From the NCBI GenBank assembly GCA_028706585.1, contig JAQTVX010000039.1, positions 1 to 11,632 of the forward strand: a DNA stretch of 11,632 bases, in the 5' to 3' direction. The position numbers and the translations under genes were made by a program. This document shows, piece after piece, positions 1 to 7,298 of the stretch. This DNA comes from Candidatus Krumholzibacteriia bacterium. Lineage in GTDB: Bacteria > Krumholzibacteriota > Krumholzibacteriia > Krumholzibacteriales > Krumholzibacteriaceae. How positions within the stretch are numbered: position 1 is the first letter of the stretch; each line of letters opens with the position of its first letter. Below the pieces are notes generated by a model. The model was given only the letters and a program-made list of their open reading frames with translations. It did not search any database and was not told the origin of the DNA.

Positions 1-1
1 C

Positions 2-832
2 GAGATCTTCTGGATGCACGTCGATCCAACCGACGGTGGCGGCCAGTTCGCTGACCGCGGGTCGCAATATCGCAGCGCCATTTTCTACCATGATGAGAGG
101 CAGAGACAGCTCGCGGAGAGGTCGAAGTCGGCGCTCGACGCTTCGGGAATATTCGACAGGCCCATAGTGACGGAGATCAGGCCATTCGCCGTGTTCTACG
201 AGGCGGAGGATTATCATCAGAACTACAACAGGACGTGCTCCGCGCGATACCAGACGTACCGTTCCGGGTCGGGGCGCGATGATTTTCTGAAGGCGATGTG
301 GGGGGATGGAAAGAGGAGGCCGCCGAGAATCGGCGAGGATAATGACGGGAGCGGCGGGGCCGCCGCGAAGCACACACCTCTCGAGACGGCGCCACGGAAG
401 CCGGACGCGAAGACATTGAAGAAGACGTTGTCGTCGCTGCAGTACGACGTTACGCAGCGGTGCGGCACCGAACCTCCGTTCGCCAACGAGTACTGGAACA
501 ACCACCGCGATGGCATATACGTCGACGTCGTTTCCGGCGAGCCTCTCTTCAGCTCGCTCGACAAATTCGACAGCGGCACCGGTTGGCCGAGCTTCACGAA
601 GCCAATCGATCCGGAGAGCGTCGTGGAAAAAGAAGACAGCAGCTTGTCGTCGACGCGCACAGAGGTGAGGAGCAGGCGAGGGGATTCCCATCTCGGGCAT
701 GTTTTTCCGGACGGACCGCGACCGACCGGTCTGCGCTACTGCATCAACTCGGCCTCGCTGCGGTTCATCCCGAAAGAAGATCTGGTCGAGCAGGGATACG
801 GCGAATACCTGAAGCTCTTCGATCGCAGGTGA
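2..832 (+). CDS. msrAB: Peptide methionine sulfoxide reductase MsrA/MsrB fusion, 5'-truncated
   Basis: Repairs oxidised methionine: MsrA reduces the S-sulfoxide and MsrB the R-sulfoxide. The frame is open from base 2, four codons before the first ATG at 14, and MsrA sequence already runs through those codons. The gene therefore starts outside the window and the MsrA catalytic Cys (GCFW motif) is not visible. Counting from the ATG at 14, residues 1-97 are the MsrA C-terminal half ([33 protein letters not shown]). Residues 98-135 form a charged, Gly/Ala-rich linker. Residues 136-272 are MsrB ([30 protein letters not shown], and RYCINSASL with catalytic Cys243). The zinc-binding CxxC pairs of many MsrBs are absent. 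The usual resolving Cys in SGCGWPSF is Thr189 here, so Cys150 may do this job (inference). No signal peptide can be judged. The gene converges with the DUF1614 gene, with only 10 bp between the stops. Confidence 0.95.
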   Translation, partial: EIFWMHVDPTDGGGQFADRGSQYRSAIFYHDERQRQLAERSKSALDASGIFDRPIVTEIRPFAVFYEAEDYHQNYNRTCSARYQTYRSGSGRDDFLKAMWGDGKRRPPRIGEDNDGSGGAAAKHTPLETAPRKPDAKTLKKTLSSLQYDVTQRCGTEPPFANEYWNNHRDGIYVDVVSGEPLFSSLDKFDSGTGWPSFTKPIDPESVVEKEDSSLSSTRTEVRSRRGDSHLGHVFPDGPRPTGLRYCINSASLRFIPKEDLVEQGYGEYLKLFDRR

Positions 833-842
833 GAGGGCGCCA

Positions 843-1529
843 CTAGGAAAGCAGAGTCGCCACCAGCCCCGAGAGCACGATGCCGTCGAAAGTGCCTGCG
901 CCGCCTATGCTCGCGATGCCGGTGTCTATGCGGCCGATGCGGCGCAGGTTGAGGATGTCGGCGCCGAGAAGCGGTCCGAGGACGCCCGCCGTGAACGCGA
1001 CAGGCGGGGCGAAATCACGCACAAAGACGAATCCGCACGCCGCGGCGACCAGCGCGGGCGCAAGCGCCGGCAGGACGACGCCGACGTTCGGCACCGGCCG
1101 CGCGAGCCGGAAGCACACGGCGCTATTGAGGACCACCGCCGCGGCTGTCAGCGCCAGCGCCGTCGATCCGTGCGCAGCGATCCTCGTCAATTCGTAGACG
1201 ACGATCATGCACGGGATGACGCATCCGCCGACGTTGACCGCGATGACGGTCTGCGACGATGGGTGGAACCAGCCGGGAAACACCCGCTCGGCGCCGAAGA
1301 GCCCCAGCGGCGTAGTCTCGACGGACATCACGCGCTGGATCTTCTTGACCGGTATGTTGATGAGCCCCCCGATGAACATGGAAATGACTACCAGCAGCGA
1401 AAGGCCCGTGCTCAGGCCCAGCTTGCCGAGCGCCGAAGCCATCACGTCGGCGAGAAGGAATGGAAAGAGAATCACGAGCGCCGCGAGCAGAATCAGCGAG
1501 AAACATCCGAACGGCACTGCACGGAACAT
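843..1529 (-). CDS. DUF1614 family multi-pass membrane protein
   Basis: A 228-residue hydrophobic protein of the DUF1614 family, whose function is unknown. About six or seven membrane segments are visible, at roughly residues 8-30, 40-60, 92-112, 122-142, 148-170, 175-192 and 205-227. Family-like polar/glycine signatures lie between or inside them: GGLINIPVKK after the second segment, AVNVGGCVIP, GPLLGADILNLRRI, and SIGGAGTFDGIVLSG near the C terminus. The ATG at 1529 is preceded by AAGGAG (1536-1541) with 6-nt spacing, which supports this start. It lies 60 bp downstream of the diguanylate cyclase on the same strand, so it may be the last gene of the signalling transcript or have its own promoter. 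No clear promoter was seen in that gap. The family assignment is confident; any role in the relay is unproven. Confidence 0.85.
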   Translation of the reverse strand: MFRAVPFGCFSLILLAALVILFPFLLADVMASALGKLGLSTGLSLLVVISMFIGGLINIPVKKIQRVMSVETTPLGLFGAERVFPGWFHPSSQTVIAVNVGGCVIPCMIVVYELTRIAAHGSTALALTAAAVVLNSAVCFRLARPVPNVGVVLPALAPALVAAACGFVFVRDFAPPVAFTAGVLGPLLGADILNLRRIGRIDTGIASIGGAGTFDGIVLSGLVATLLS

Positions 1530-1589
1530 CGGCCACTCCTTGTCCTGCGAAAATATCTCGTGCAGGGTAGCGCGGAGGCAGCGATTCTG

Positions 1590-2555
1590 TCAAACACTTG
1601 CGGGGGCAGGTGTCGGAGTCTGCTCGCTCCAAGCCTCGACCTTGACGCTGCCTCTCCTCTCGCGTTTGGCGCGGTATAGGCTGGCGTCCGCCAGCGCGAT
1701 CATGGCGTCGGGCGCGATGTTCCGTCCTGGCGGCGCCTGATCGAAACCCGTGACTCCGAAGCTGGCCGACATGCGGATTGGCTTGCCCGCGATCTCGACG
1801 GATGTCCCCGATATGATGCCGGCGAATCGCTCGGCCGCGACGCCTCCCCCCGCGGGGCAGGTCTCGGGCAGGACGATGAAGAACTCGTCCCCTCCGTATC
1901 GCGCGATCCAGTCGCAATCTACCCTGATGACCGACAGAATGCTCTGGACGAAGGCCTTGAGCGCTTCATCCCCCGCGAGGTGGCCGAATTCGTCGTTGAT
2001 CTTCTTGAAATGATCGATGTCGCAGAGAATCAGCGATAAGGATCGTGAATATTTCTGGGCTCTCTTGACCTCTTGCGGCAGGCGGTCGTTGAGATAGGTG
2101 CGGTTGTAGGCTCCGGTCAGCGCATCGGTGATCGAGAGTATCTTGGTTTCTTCGTTTGCCCTTTTCAGACATTGCTCGAGCCCGAGTATGCGTTTCGCCG
2201 TGTTCAGGCGGGCTACCAATTCCGCGGGATGATACGGTTTGCTCAGGAAGTCGTCGGCGCCCGCCTGGAGGCCGGTCACGATGTCGTCCTTGGAGCTTTT
2301 CGCGGTCAGGAGCAGGATGTAGACGTAACCGGAGGCAGGGTTCTCCCGGATCGCTCGAGTGAGCGCGATGCCGTCCATCTCGGGCATCATCCAATCGGTC
2401 ACGACGATCTGAAAGTGACTCTGCCGCATGAGCTCGAGCGCCTTGAGTCCGTTCTCGGCGGAAGTCACGCTGAAGCCCTTCATGGTCAACATGAATTCGA
2501 GCTGCTTGCGGATGGCGGGATGATCTTCGACGACGAGCACGTGAAAGTCGTTCAT
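1590..2555 (-). CDS. PleD-like response regulator with REC and GGDEF domains (diguanylate cyclase)
   Basis: Predicted cytoplasmic output of the phosphorelay: receiver phosphorylation should drive dimerisation and synthesis of c-di-GMP from two GTP. The 321 residues hold a receiver (about 4-122) with acidic pair Glu10/Asp11, phospho-acceptor Asp54 (VVTDWMMPEMDG), Thr84 and Lys106 (SKPYHP). A short helical linker (123-140) leads to a GGDEF domain (141-305) with TDALTGAYNR, metal ligand Asp179 in CDIDHFKKIND, and an intact active-site motif RYGGDEFF (221-225 GGDEF), so catalysis is likely. The RxxD inhibitory site expected five residues before GGDEF reads VDCD (212-215), with the Arg displaced by one position. 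The C terminus has a Pro/Ala-rich tail. The ATG overlaps the HPt stop (ATGA), and the nearest purine-rich stretch lies about 12 nt away, so translation is probably coupled to the HPt gene. Confidence 0.96.
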   Translation of the reverse strand: MNDFHVLVVEDHPAIRKQLEFMLTMKGFSVTSAENGLKALELMRQSHFQIVVTDWMMPEMDGIALTRAIRENPASGYVYILLLTAKSSKDDIVTGLQAGADDFLSKPYHPAELVARLNTAKRILGLEQCLKRANEETKILSITDALTGAYNRTYLNDRLPQEVKRAQKYSRSLSLILCDIDHFKKINDEFGHLAGDEALKAFVQSILSVIRVDCDWIARYGGDEFFIVLPETCPAGGGVAAERFAGIISGTSVEIAGKPIRMSASFGVTGFDQAPPGRNIAPDAMIALADASLYRAKRERRGSVKVEAWSEQTPTPAPASV

Positions 2556-2872
2556 CGTTCCGTCAGGCTCCTCTCGATTCCGGCGAGACCCGTTTCGAGC
2601 TCCCGGAGAGCGCCGCCGATTTCCTTGAGGCGGCCGTTGTGGCTCAGTGCCTCGATCGTCTCCGCCCTGTTGCGGATTTCCTCGAGACCGAGATTCGCCG
2701 AGGCGCCCTTGATCGAATGCGACGCGCAGATGGCCCTGTGCGCGTCGCCGGCGGCGACGGCCTCCTTGATCGCGGCGACGTCCGAGCGGGACGTCCTCGC
2801 GAACAGCTCCAGCAGCTCGGCATACTGCGTTTCGTCGAGTCCGATGTCGCGGGCGAGCTCAGTGAGGTTCAT
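2552..2872 (-). CDS. Stand-alone histidine phosphotransfer (HPt) protein
   Basis: A 106-residue, all-helical, cytoplasmic HPt domain. It should carry phosphate from a receiver of the hybrid kinase to the REC domain of the diguanylate cyclase. The phospho-acceptor is His52 in the HPt motif SHSIKGASANLG, with the usual lysine and glycines after it, followed by an EIRNRAETIE helix. There is no other domain and no signal peptide. The start at 2872 overlaps the kinase stop (ATGA, 2869-2872) and has a strong Shine-Dalgarno AAGGAGG (2877-2883) inside the kinase 3' end. Its stop overlaps the cyclase start in the same way. Family and operon position agree on function. Which downstream receivers it serves is inference. 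Confidence 0.95.
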   Translation of the reverse strand: MNLTELARDIGLDETQYAELLELFARTSRSDVAAIKEAVAAGDAHRAICASHSIKGASANLGLEEIRNRAETIEALSHNGRLKEIGGALRELETGLAGIERSLTER

Positions 2873-5800
2873 TCTGCCTCCTTGCGGTTCGAGTGTTTGT
2901 CGATGACATCGAGAACCGCTTCTTTCCTGATGGGTTTGGTGATGTAATCGTTCATGCCCGCTTCGAGACAGATCTCCCTGTCGCCGTTCATGGCCCGGGC
3001 GGTCATGGCGACGATTGGGATCCCGGTGAAGCCTCTCGCTCTGATCGCTTTTGTGGCTTCGATTCCATCCATCACGGGCATCTGGATATCCATGAGAATC
3101 ATGTGGAACCGGTCGGGAGCTGCGCTGAATATCTCCAGCGCTTCCCGTCCGTTGCCGGCCACGTCGATTTCGCAGCCGGCGGCTTCCAGCATGAGCCTCG
3201 CGAGCTTCTGATTCACCGGATTGTCCTCGGCGACGAGAACCCGCATCGCCCGCGGTTCGTTCACCTTTCCGGATGCGCCGCCGGCGCGATTCTCCCGGCG
3301 CTCCTCATCCGGGCTCGATGCGTTCAGCGGAGACGTCAGCCTCTTCAGCAGCGCGCGCACATCCGACAGGCGAACCGGCTTGCTCAGGTGTCCGTCGAAC
3401 CTCTCCTCGTGGCAGTTCTGGCTTTGCCGGCCGATCAGGAGCGACGTTCCGATCACAGCGGGTCGCTCGCCACCGCACAGCCGGCGCATTTCGCCGATCG
3501 CCCCGCAGTCGTCGTCGATCACCATGGCGGCGTCGACTATGCACACGTCGAACGGATCCTGTGCCTCCATCGCGCCGCGAAGAGCGGCGACTGCCTCGTC
3601 GGCGCTCGAGCAGGATTCGGAGCGCATGCCGAGCAAGGCGAGCTGCCGCGCCAGGCCTTCGGTGGCGCGTCCGTTGTCGTCGACGACGAGCAGCTTCTTC
3701 TGCGGCAGCCGCTCCATTTCGGGTTGCGGGTACGCCTCGACCGGCCGCCCCAGCCAAGCGGTGAAATGGAACGTGCTTCCCGCGCCGGGCTCGCTCTCCG
3801 CCCAGATGTCTCCGCCGAAGAGGGCCGCGATCTGTTTGCTGATCGTCAGGCCGAGCCCGGTGCCCCCGTGCTTTCTCGTAGTCGAACCGTCGGCCTGCCG
3901 GAACGGCGCGAATATGATCGACAGCTTGTCCCGGGGGATTCCGATCCCGGTGTCCCGGACGGCGACGTGGAGCTTCAGTCTGTCGCTCTCCATCTCATCG
4001 GCGCCGATCTTCAGTTCGATCTCCCCGGAGTCGGTGAACTTGGAGGCGTTTCCGAGGAGATTGACGAGGATCTGGCGGAGCCGGAACGGATCTCCCAGCA
4101 ATACGGGAGGAACCTCCCCGGCGATATCGCACAGGAGCTCTATGCCCTTGGGCGCCACCTTGGGAGATATGAGCCGGCAGACCTCATGCGCGATGGATTC
4201 TGGTTCGAACGGCACTTTTTCGAGGTCGAGGCGTCCGGCCTCGATCTTTGAGAAATCGAGGATGTCGTCTATGAGCGAGAGGAGCGTTTCGGCGCTCGTC
4301 TTGATGATCTTCATGTAATCGCGCTGCTCGTTCGACATATCGCCGTCGAGCAGCATGTCGGTGAAGCCGATTATCGCGTTCATTGGCGTTCTGATTTCGT
4401 GGCTCACGTTGGCTATGAACTCGCTCTCGGTCTTGTTGGCGAGCTCGGCCTCCTCCTTCGCGGCCCGCAGTATGCGCTCCGCCTCCACGCGCGCGGAAAT
4501 GTCCTTGAAGATGAGCTGGTAGCACTTCTTGCTGTCGAGGTTGACGACCGCGGCGCAGCTGCTGACGGGAATCGTCCTTCCGTTCTTGGCCACGATCTCG
4601 GCTTCGGCCGTGCATCGAGCGTCGGCGGCGTACAGCGAGAAACCCTCGCGCACCGCTTCTGCGAGGTGCTCGGGGTAGATCTCGTGAACCTGCATAAGCA
4701 GGAGCTCCGCTCGCGGCCGGGCGGTGAGGATCTCCGCCCGCGCATTGCAATCGACGATCTTCAGAGTGTCCGATTCGACAATGAAGATCGCGTCGTTGTT
4801 GGCGTCGAACAGGCCGCGGTACTTCTCTTCGCTCTGGCGAAGTTCTTTATAGGTGCGCTTGAGCGCGATGAGCTTTCCGAGCTGATCGGCGATCGCGTCG
4901 AGCAGGTTCTTCTCTTCCTCGAGAAACGGCCCTTCGGCCGCGTCGGCCCGCTCTTCGAGGTAGCAGACTTCCAGCCCTCCGATAAGCTTGCCCTGCACGA
5001 AAATGCCTCTCGACAGCTTCCAGATGGTTTCGCGGTAGTTGCGCGTTCTGAATTCCTGATGCTCGAGGACGATGCGCGCGCATGTGATGTCCTGGTACTG
5101 CCAGCCGGAGGGAAGCACATCGAGGGCCTCCTGCAGCATTTGATCCTGCGTACGATCCTGATTGTCGATGAGCTGCGATATTCTGATGAGGCAGTTCAGC
5201 TCCTTGATTCGCTCGCGCAGATCGCACGCGCGTTTTTCCAGCGCCTCCTGGAATCGCTTGCGTTCTGTCACGTCCTTCATCGCCATGATGAACGAGTCGG
5301 CCGCGCCGGATGCATCGCGTATGGCGACACTCGATACCTCGGCGATGAGCGTACCGCCGCCCTTCGTCATAAGCATGCATTCGACGTCGCCTATTGTGTC
5401 TTCGAGGAGCCTGCGGGCGATCTCGATCTGCATCCGTTCCTGGAAGGCGGGCGCGAAGAGCGACCATACCCTCGTCCCGACCAGCTCTTCCTTCGTCTGG
5501 AACGCCAGAAGCACGGGGGCTCTGCGGTTGCAGTCGGTGACGACGCCGTCTGAGTTGAAGACGACAACGGCATTGGGGGACGATTCCAGCACGAGGCGCA
5601 GATTCGCCTTGCCCTCCTTGTGCAGCGATTCCGCGCGGTAGCGGTCGGTGACGTCCAGCATGTACTCGACGATCAGGCTTATGGCACCGTCCCGGCCAAA
5701 GACCGGATGGGCGTGGATTTCGAAATTCTGGTGGCAGCCGCCGGGCTGCGGCCACGCGTATTCGACGATCGAGTGCGATCTCGTGGCGGCCGATTGCTGG

Positions 5801-6138
5801 GCGGCGTATCGTGCTTCGGCGCGGAGGGCTCCGGCCTGCTGTGACGCGCCTCTCGACGGCGGTTCGAATATGCCGTTCGCTAGCGCCGCCGCGTTCGCCA
5901 CGATCACCGAGAGGTCGTGCGCGCTCCTGATGCATAGCGGTATGGAGCTTGAGTCGATGATCTCGCCGAGAAGCGTCTCGTCGAAGTCGGACTTATGCTC
6001 GTCCGGCCGCGCGCGCTCGAGAATCGTCTCGATGGCCGCTCCCGCGAAGTCCCTGCGGATCCATTCGTCCTCAGGGGCGTCACGCATCACCGATTGCAGC
6101 AATATGTTCAGATTGGACGGCGCCAGATCCCGATTCAT
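2869..6138 (-). CDS. Soluble hybrid sensor histidine kinase (PAS-PAS-GAF-like-PAS-HisKA-HATPase-REC-REC)
   Basis: Head of the phosphorelay: senses an unknown cytoplasmic signal, autophosphorylates on His, and passes phosphate to its own receivers and on to the adjacent HPt. At 1089 residues it has no membrane segment. Domains: PAS-like (about 60-165), PAS (176-295, ending DVTERKRF), GAF-like module (312-428), PAS (436-552), coiled coil (about 550-570), HisKA with His580 in SHEIRTPMNA, HATPase_c (680-797; N box NLLGNASKFT, G1 DTGIGIP, G2 GTGLGL), REC1 (814-933; Asp819-820, Asp869, Lys920) and REC2 (965-1082; Asp1017 in LMDIQMPVMDG, Lys1068). The frame stays open for 81 more codons up to 6381, but that part resembles no domain. 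The ATG at 6138 has AGGGAG (6148-6153) 9 nt upstream, so I chose it. The stop overlaps the HPt start by 4 nt. Confidence 0.95.
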   Translation of the reverse strand: MNRDLAPSNLNILLQSVMRDAPEDEWIRRDFAGAAIETILERARPDEHKSDFDETLLGEIIDSSSIPLCIRSAHDLSVIVANAAALANGIFEPPSRGASQQAGALRAEARYAAQQSAATRSHSIVEYAWPQPGGCHQNFEIHAHPVFGRDGAISLIVEYMLDVTDRYRAESLHKEGKANLRLVLESSPNAVVVFNSDGVVTDCNRRAPVLLAFQTKEELVGTRVWSLFAPAFQERMQIEIARRLLEDTIGDVECMLMTKGGGTLIAEVSSVAIRDASGAADSFIMAMKDVTERKRFQEALEKRACDLRERIKELNCLIRISQLIDNQDRTQDQMLQEALDVLPSGWQYQDITCARIVLEHQEFRTRNYRETIWKLSRGIFVQGKLIGGLEVCYLEERADAAEGPFLEEEKNLLDAIADQLGKLIALKRTYKELRQSEEKYRGLFDANNDAIFIVESDTLKIVDCNARAEILTARPRAELLLMQVHEIYPEHLAEAVREGFSLYAADARCTAEAEIVAKNGRTIPVSSCAAVVNLDSKKCYQLIFKDISARVEAERILRAAKEEAELANKTESEFIANVSHEIRTPMNAIIGFTDMLLDGDMSNEQRDYMKIIKTSAETLLSLIDDILDFSKIEAGRLDLEKVPFEPESIAHEVCRLISPKVAPKGIELLCDIAGEVPPVLLGDPFRLRQILVNLLGNASKFTDSGEIELKIGADEMESDRLKLHVAVRDTGIGIPRDKLSIIFAPFRQADGSTTRKHGGTGLGLTISKQIAALFGGDIWAESEPGAGSTFHFTAWLGRPVEAYPQPEMERLPQKKLLVVDDNGRATEGLARQLALLGMRSESCSSADEAVAALRGAMEAQDPFDVCIVDAAMVIDDDCGAIGEMRRLCGGERPAVIGTSLLIGRQSQNCHEERFDGHLSKPVRLSDVRALLKRLTSPLNASSPDEERRENRAGGASGKVNEPRAMRVLVAEDNPVNQKLARLMLEAAGCEIDVAGNGREALEIFSAAPDRFHMILMDIQMPVMDGIEATKAIRARGFTGIPIVAMTARAMNGDREICLEAGMNDYITKPIRKEAVLDVIDKHSNRKEAE

Positions 6139-6147
6139 GCTCCGATG

Positions 6148-6153
6148 CTCCCT
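6148..6153 (-). promoter_or_regulatory. Ribosome binding site that sets the hybrid-kinase start
   Basis: AGGGAG on the minus strand, 9 nt before the ATG at 6136-6138. It decides between this start and the ATG at 6379-6381 that begins the longest open frame. Confidence 0.7.
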
Positions 6154-6239
6154 GCATTTTGATGCCCGATGATCATTGTGGTTCGCAATCGGCATGCCGC
6201 GGGAATCAGACCCGGTATCCGCTTGGGACTTTGGGCGCA

Positions 6240-6262
6240 GCCGGAGATGCCGGATCTCCGGC
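6240..6262. repeat. Perfect 9-bp inverted repeat with 5-nt loop
   Basis: Arms GCCGGAGAT (6240-6248) and ATCTCCGGC (6254-6262) are exact reverse complements around the loop GCCGG. It sits about 100 bp upstream of the kinase start. In the minus-strand transcript it is followed by mixed sequence and not a U tract, so it is not a canonical intrinsic terminator. It could be an operator palindrome or a leader hairpin. Confidence 0.6.
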
Positions 6263-6308
6263 GCGGCGGTGGATTCGCTCGCTTCATGGCGGGATTCGGC
6301 GCCGGCCC

Positions 6309-6322
6309 GGGACTTTGGTCCC
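6309..6322. repeat. Small inverted repeat GGGAC-TTTG-GTCCC
   Basis: Five-bp arms around a 4-nt loop. Its left part is a second copy of the GGGACTTTGG decamer found at 6225-6234. No U tract follows on either strand. This is a possible protein-binding site in the kinase leader; chance is not excluded. Confidence 0.35.
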
Positions 6323-6414
6323 AGGGGTGGGAAGGTGACCCGCGCATCGGCGCCAGGCGCCGAGGAAGCGGCTGCTTGCATTTTGCATGGGAAGCGGGCG
6401 TTCGGACGCGGCGA

Positions 6415-7230
6415 TTACTGCTTGTGCGCGAAACAATTGCGCGACTTGAGCTCGGATTCCGGCTCGCTCGGCGTGCCTTGAAGGGCGAATTCGCCCATGT
6501 ACCGGCAGAGGCGCTCGAGTATGAGATCGAAGAGGGGGATTCCCCGGTTCATCCACCTGAAGCTCATCTCCTCGATGTAAGAGGGGAGCTTGGCGAGCGG
6601 GACGCCGTGATATTTGATGAGCCGCTCCTTGGCGAAAGGCCAGAATCCCCTGGCGGTGCAAAAGACCTCGAACCTCGGAAACTGCTTGCCGTGATCCACC
6701 ATCTCGAGCTTTCGGCCGCGGCAGAAGAGGCCTTCATTCGGTGACTTCTTCGTCAAGATGAGGCAATCGTCGCCGAATCTTATATGATGGAAAACACTGT
6801 CGTCGACGGTCGGCTCTTCAATTGCCGCAAGCCGTTGCATCGCTTCGCAGGCCTCGCCTGAGTCGGCGCCCGCACGACGGGAATCGGCGATTGCGCATCT
6901 GATCGTGTCGATTGCCTTGAGAACGGTCGGATAGCTCACGCCCGTCTCGCCGGCGATGACGGTAGCGGGCATCTCGAGCTCGAACAGCTTTATCAGCCAG
7001 AGCCATTCCTGCGCCGTGAGCTTGACGCAGTTGAGGTATCTGCCGGCGAACGGGTTGAAGGTATGGCCGCATCGAGCGCAGCGTCTCCGCTTTCCGCCCT
7101 CGATCTCGTAGAGCTTGGCGCTCGCGCAGGAGGGACAGCAGAAACCGGCCGTCATTCCGCAGCGGGTCAACACGAAATGCATCGCCGTTTTTTCCGACTT
7201 CACGAGCTTTTCGAAATCGAGCACGTTCAT
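6415..7230 (-). CDS. Transposase-derived zinc-ribbon/HTH protein (IS1595/IS1016-like), probably inactive as a transposase
   Basis: A 271-residue protein with the outline of IS1595-superfamily transposases. The N terminus has a zinc ribbon (Cys32/Cys35 in CPSC, Cys51/Cys54 in CARC) followed by GHTFNPFAG. A helix-turn-helix follows at about 85-112 (PATVIAGETGVSYPTVLKAI). The C-terminal block FWPFAKERLIKYHGV (196-210) and SFRWMNR (223-229) resembles the end of the IS1016-type core. The DDE core is badly altered. VDDS (142-145) may be the remnant of VDE[ST]YF, the middle Asp motif is not found, and the Glu expected just before GFW (IEGFW in relatives) is Arg194 in ARGFW. The reading frame is nevertheless intact, with a good start (GAGG 8 nt before the ATG), and no terminal inverted repeats were seen by eye. 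It lies between the FixJ-type regulator and the kinase on the same strand. A domesticated DNA-binding regulator is plausible; a recent decaying insertion is the alternative. Confidence 0.75.
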   Translation of the reverse strand: MNVLDFEKLVKSEKTAMHFVLTRCGMTAGFCCPSCASAKLYEIEGGKRRRCARCGHTFNPFAGRYLNCVKLTAQEWLWLIKLFELEMPATVIAGETGVSYPTVLKAIDTIRCAIADSRRAGADSGEACEAMQRLAAIEEPTVDDSVFHHIRFGDDCLILTKKSPNEGLFCRGRKLEMVDHGKQFPRFEVFCTARGFWPFAKERLIKYHGVPLAKLPSYIEEMSFRWMNRGIPLFDLILERLCRYMGEFALQGTPSEPESELKSRNCFAHKQ

Positions 7231-7298
7231 TCGTCCGACCTCGCGCCGGCTCGAACGCCCCGGCAGTCTCTGCAGACACTTCGACTCTTGCTGAAGAG

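Larger units (their letters stand above)
6139..6414 (-). promoter_or_regulatory. 276-bp leader between the transposase-derived gene and the kinase operon
   Basis: No convincing gene. On the minus strand the kinase frame is open through most of it, but the translation is Arg/Ser/Ala-rich with no recognisable domain. It contains a perfect 9-bp hairpin (6240-6262), a 5-bp hairpin (6309-6322), a 10-bp direct repeat GGGACTTTGG (6225-6234 and 6309-6318) and a 9-bp direct repeat TGCATTTTG (6153-6161 and 6377-6385). A promoter or 5' regulatory leader for the kinase-HPt-cyclase operon is the natural reading. I could not pick a clear sigma-70 or sigma-54 promoter, and no GEMM-type c-di-GMP riboswitch core was recognised. 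Confidence 0.4.

Noticed and set aside
1594..1613. Imperfect hairpin at the end of the cyclase gene followed by a few T residues on the minus strand
   Set aside because: It lies inside coding sequence, has a mismatch and only a three-base U run, so it is too weak to call a terminator.
2893..4251. Long plus-strand open frame (452 codons) opposite the kinase
   Set aside because: It is antisense to the conserved HisKA, HATPase and receiver motifs and its translation shows no domain. Such frames are expected opposite GC-rich genes.
6139..6414. c-di-GMP riboswitch in the kinase leader
   Set aside because: The leader has hairpins, but I could not find the conserved GEMM core sequences.
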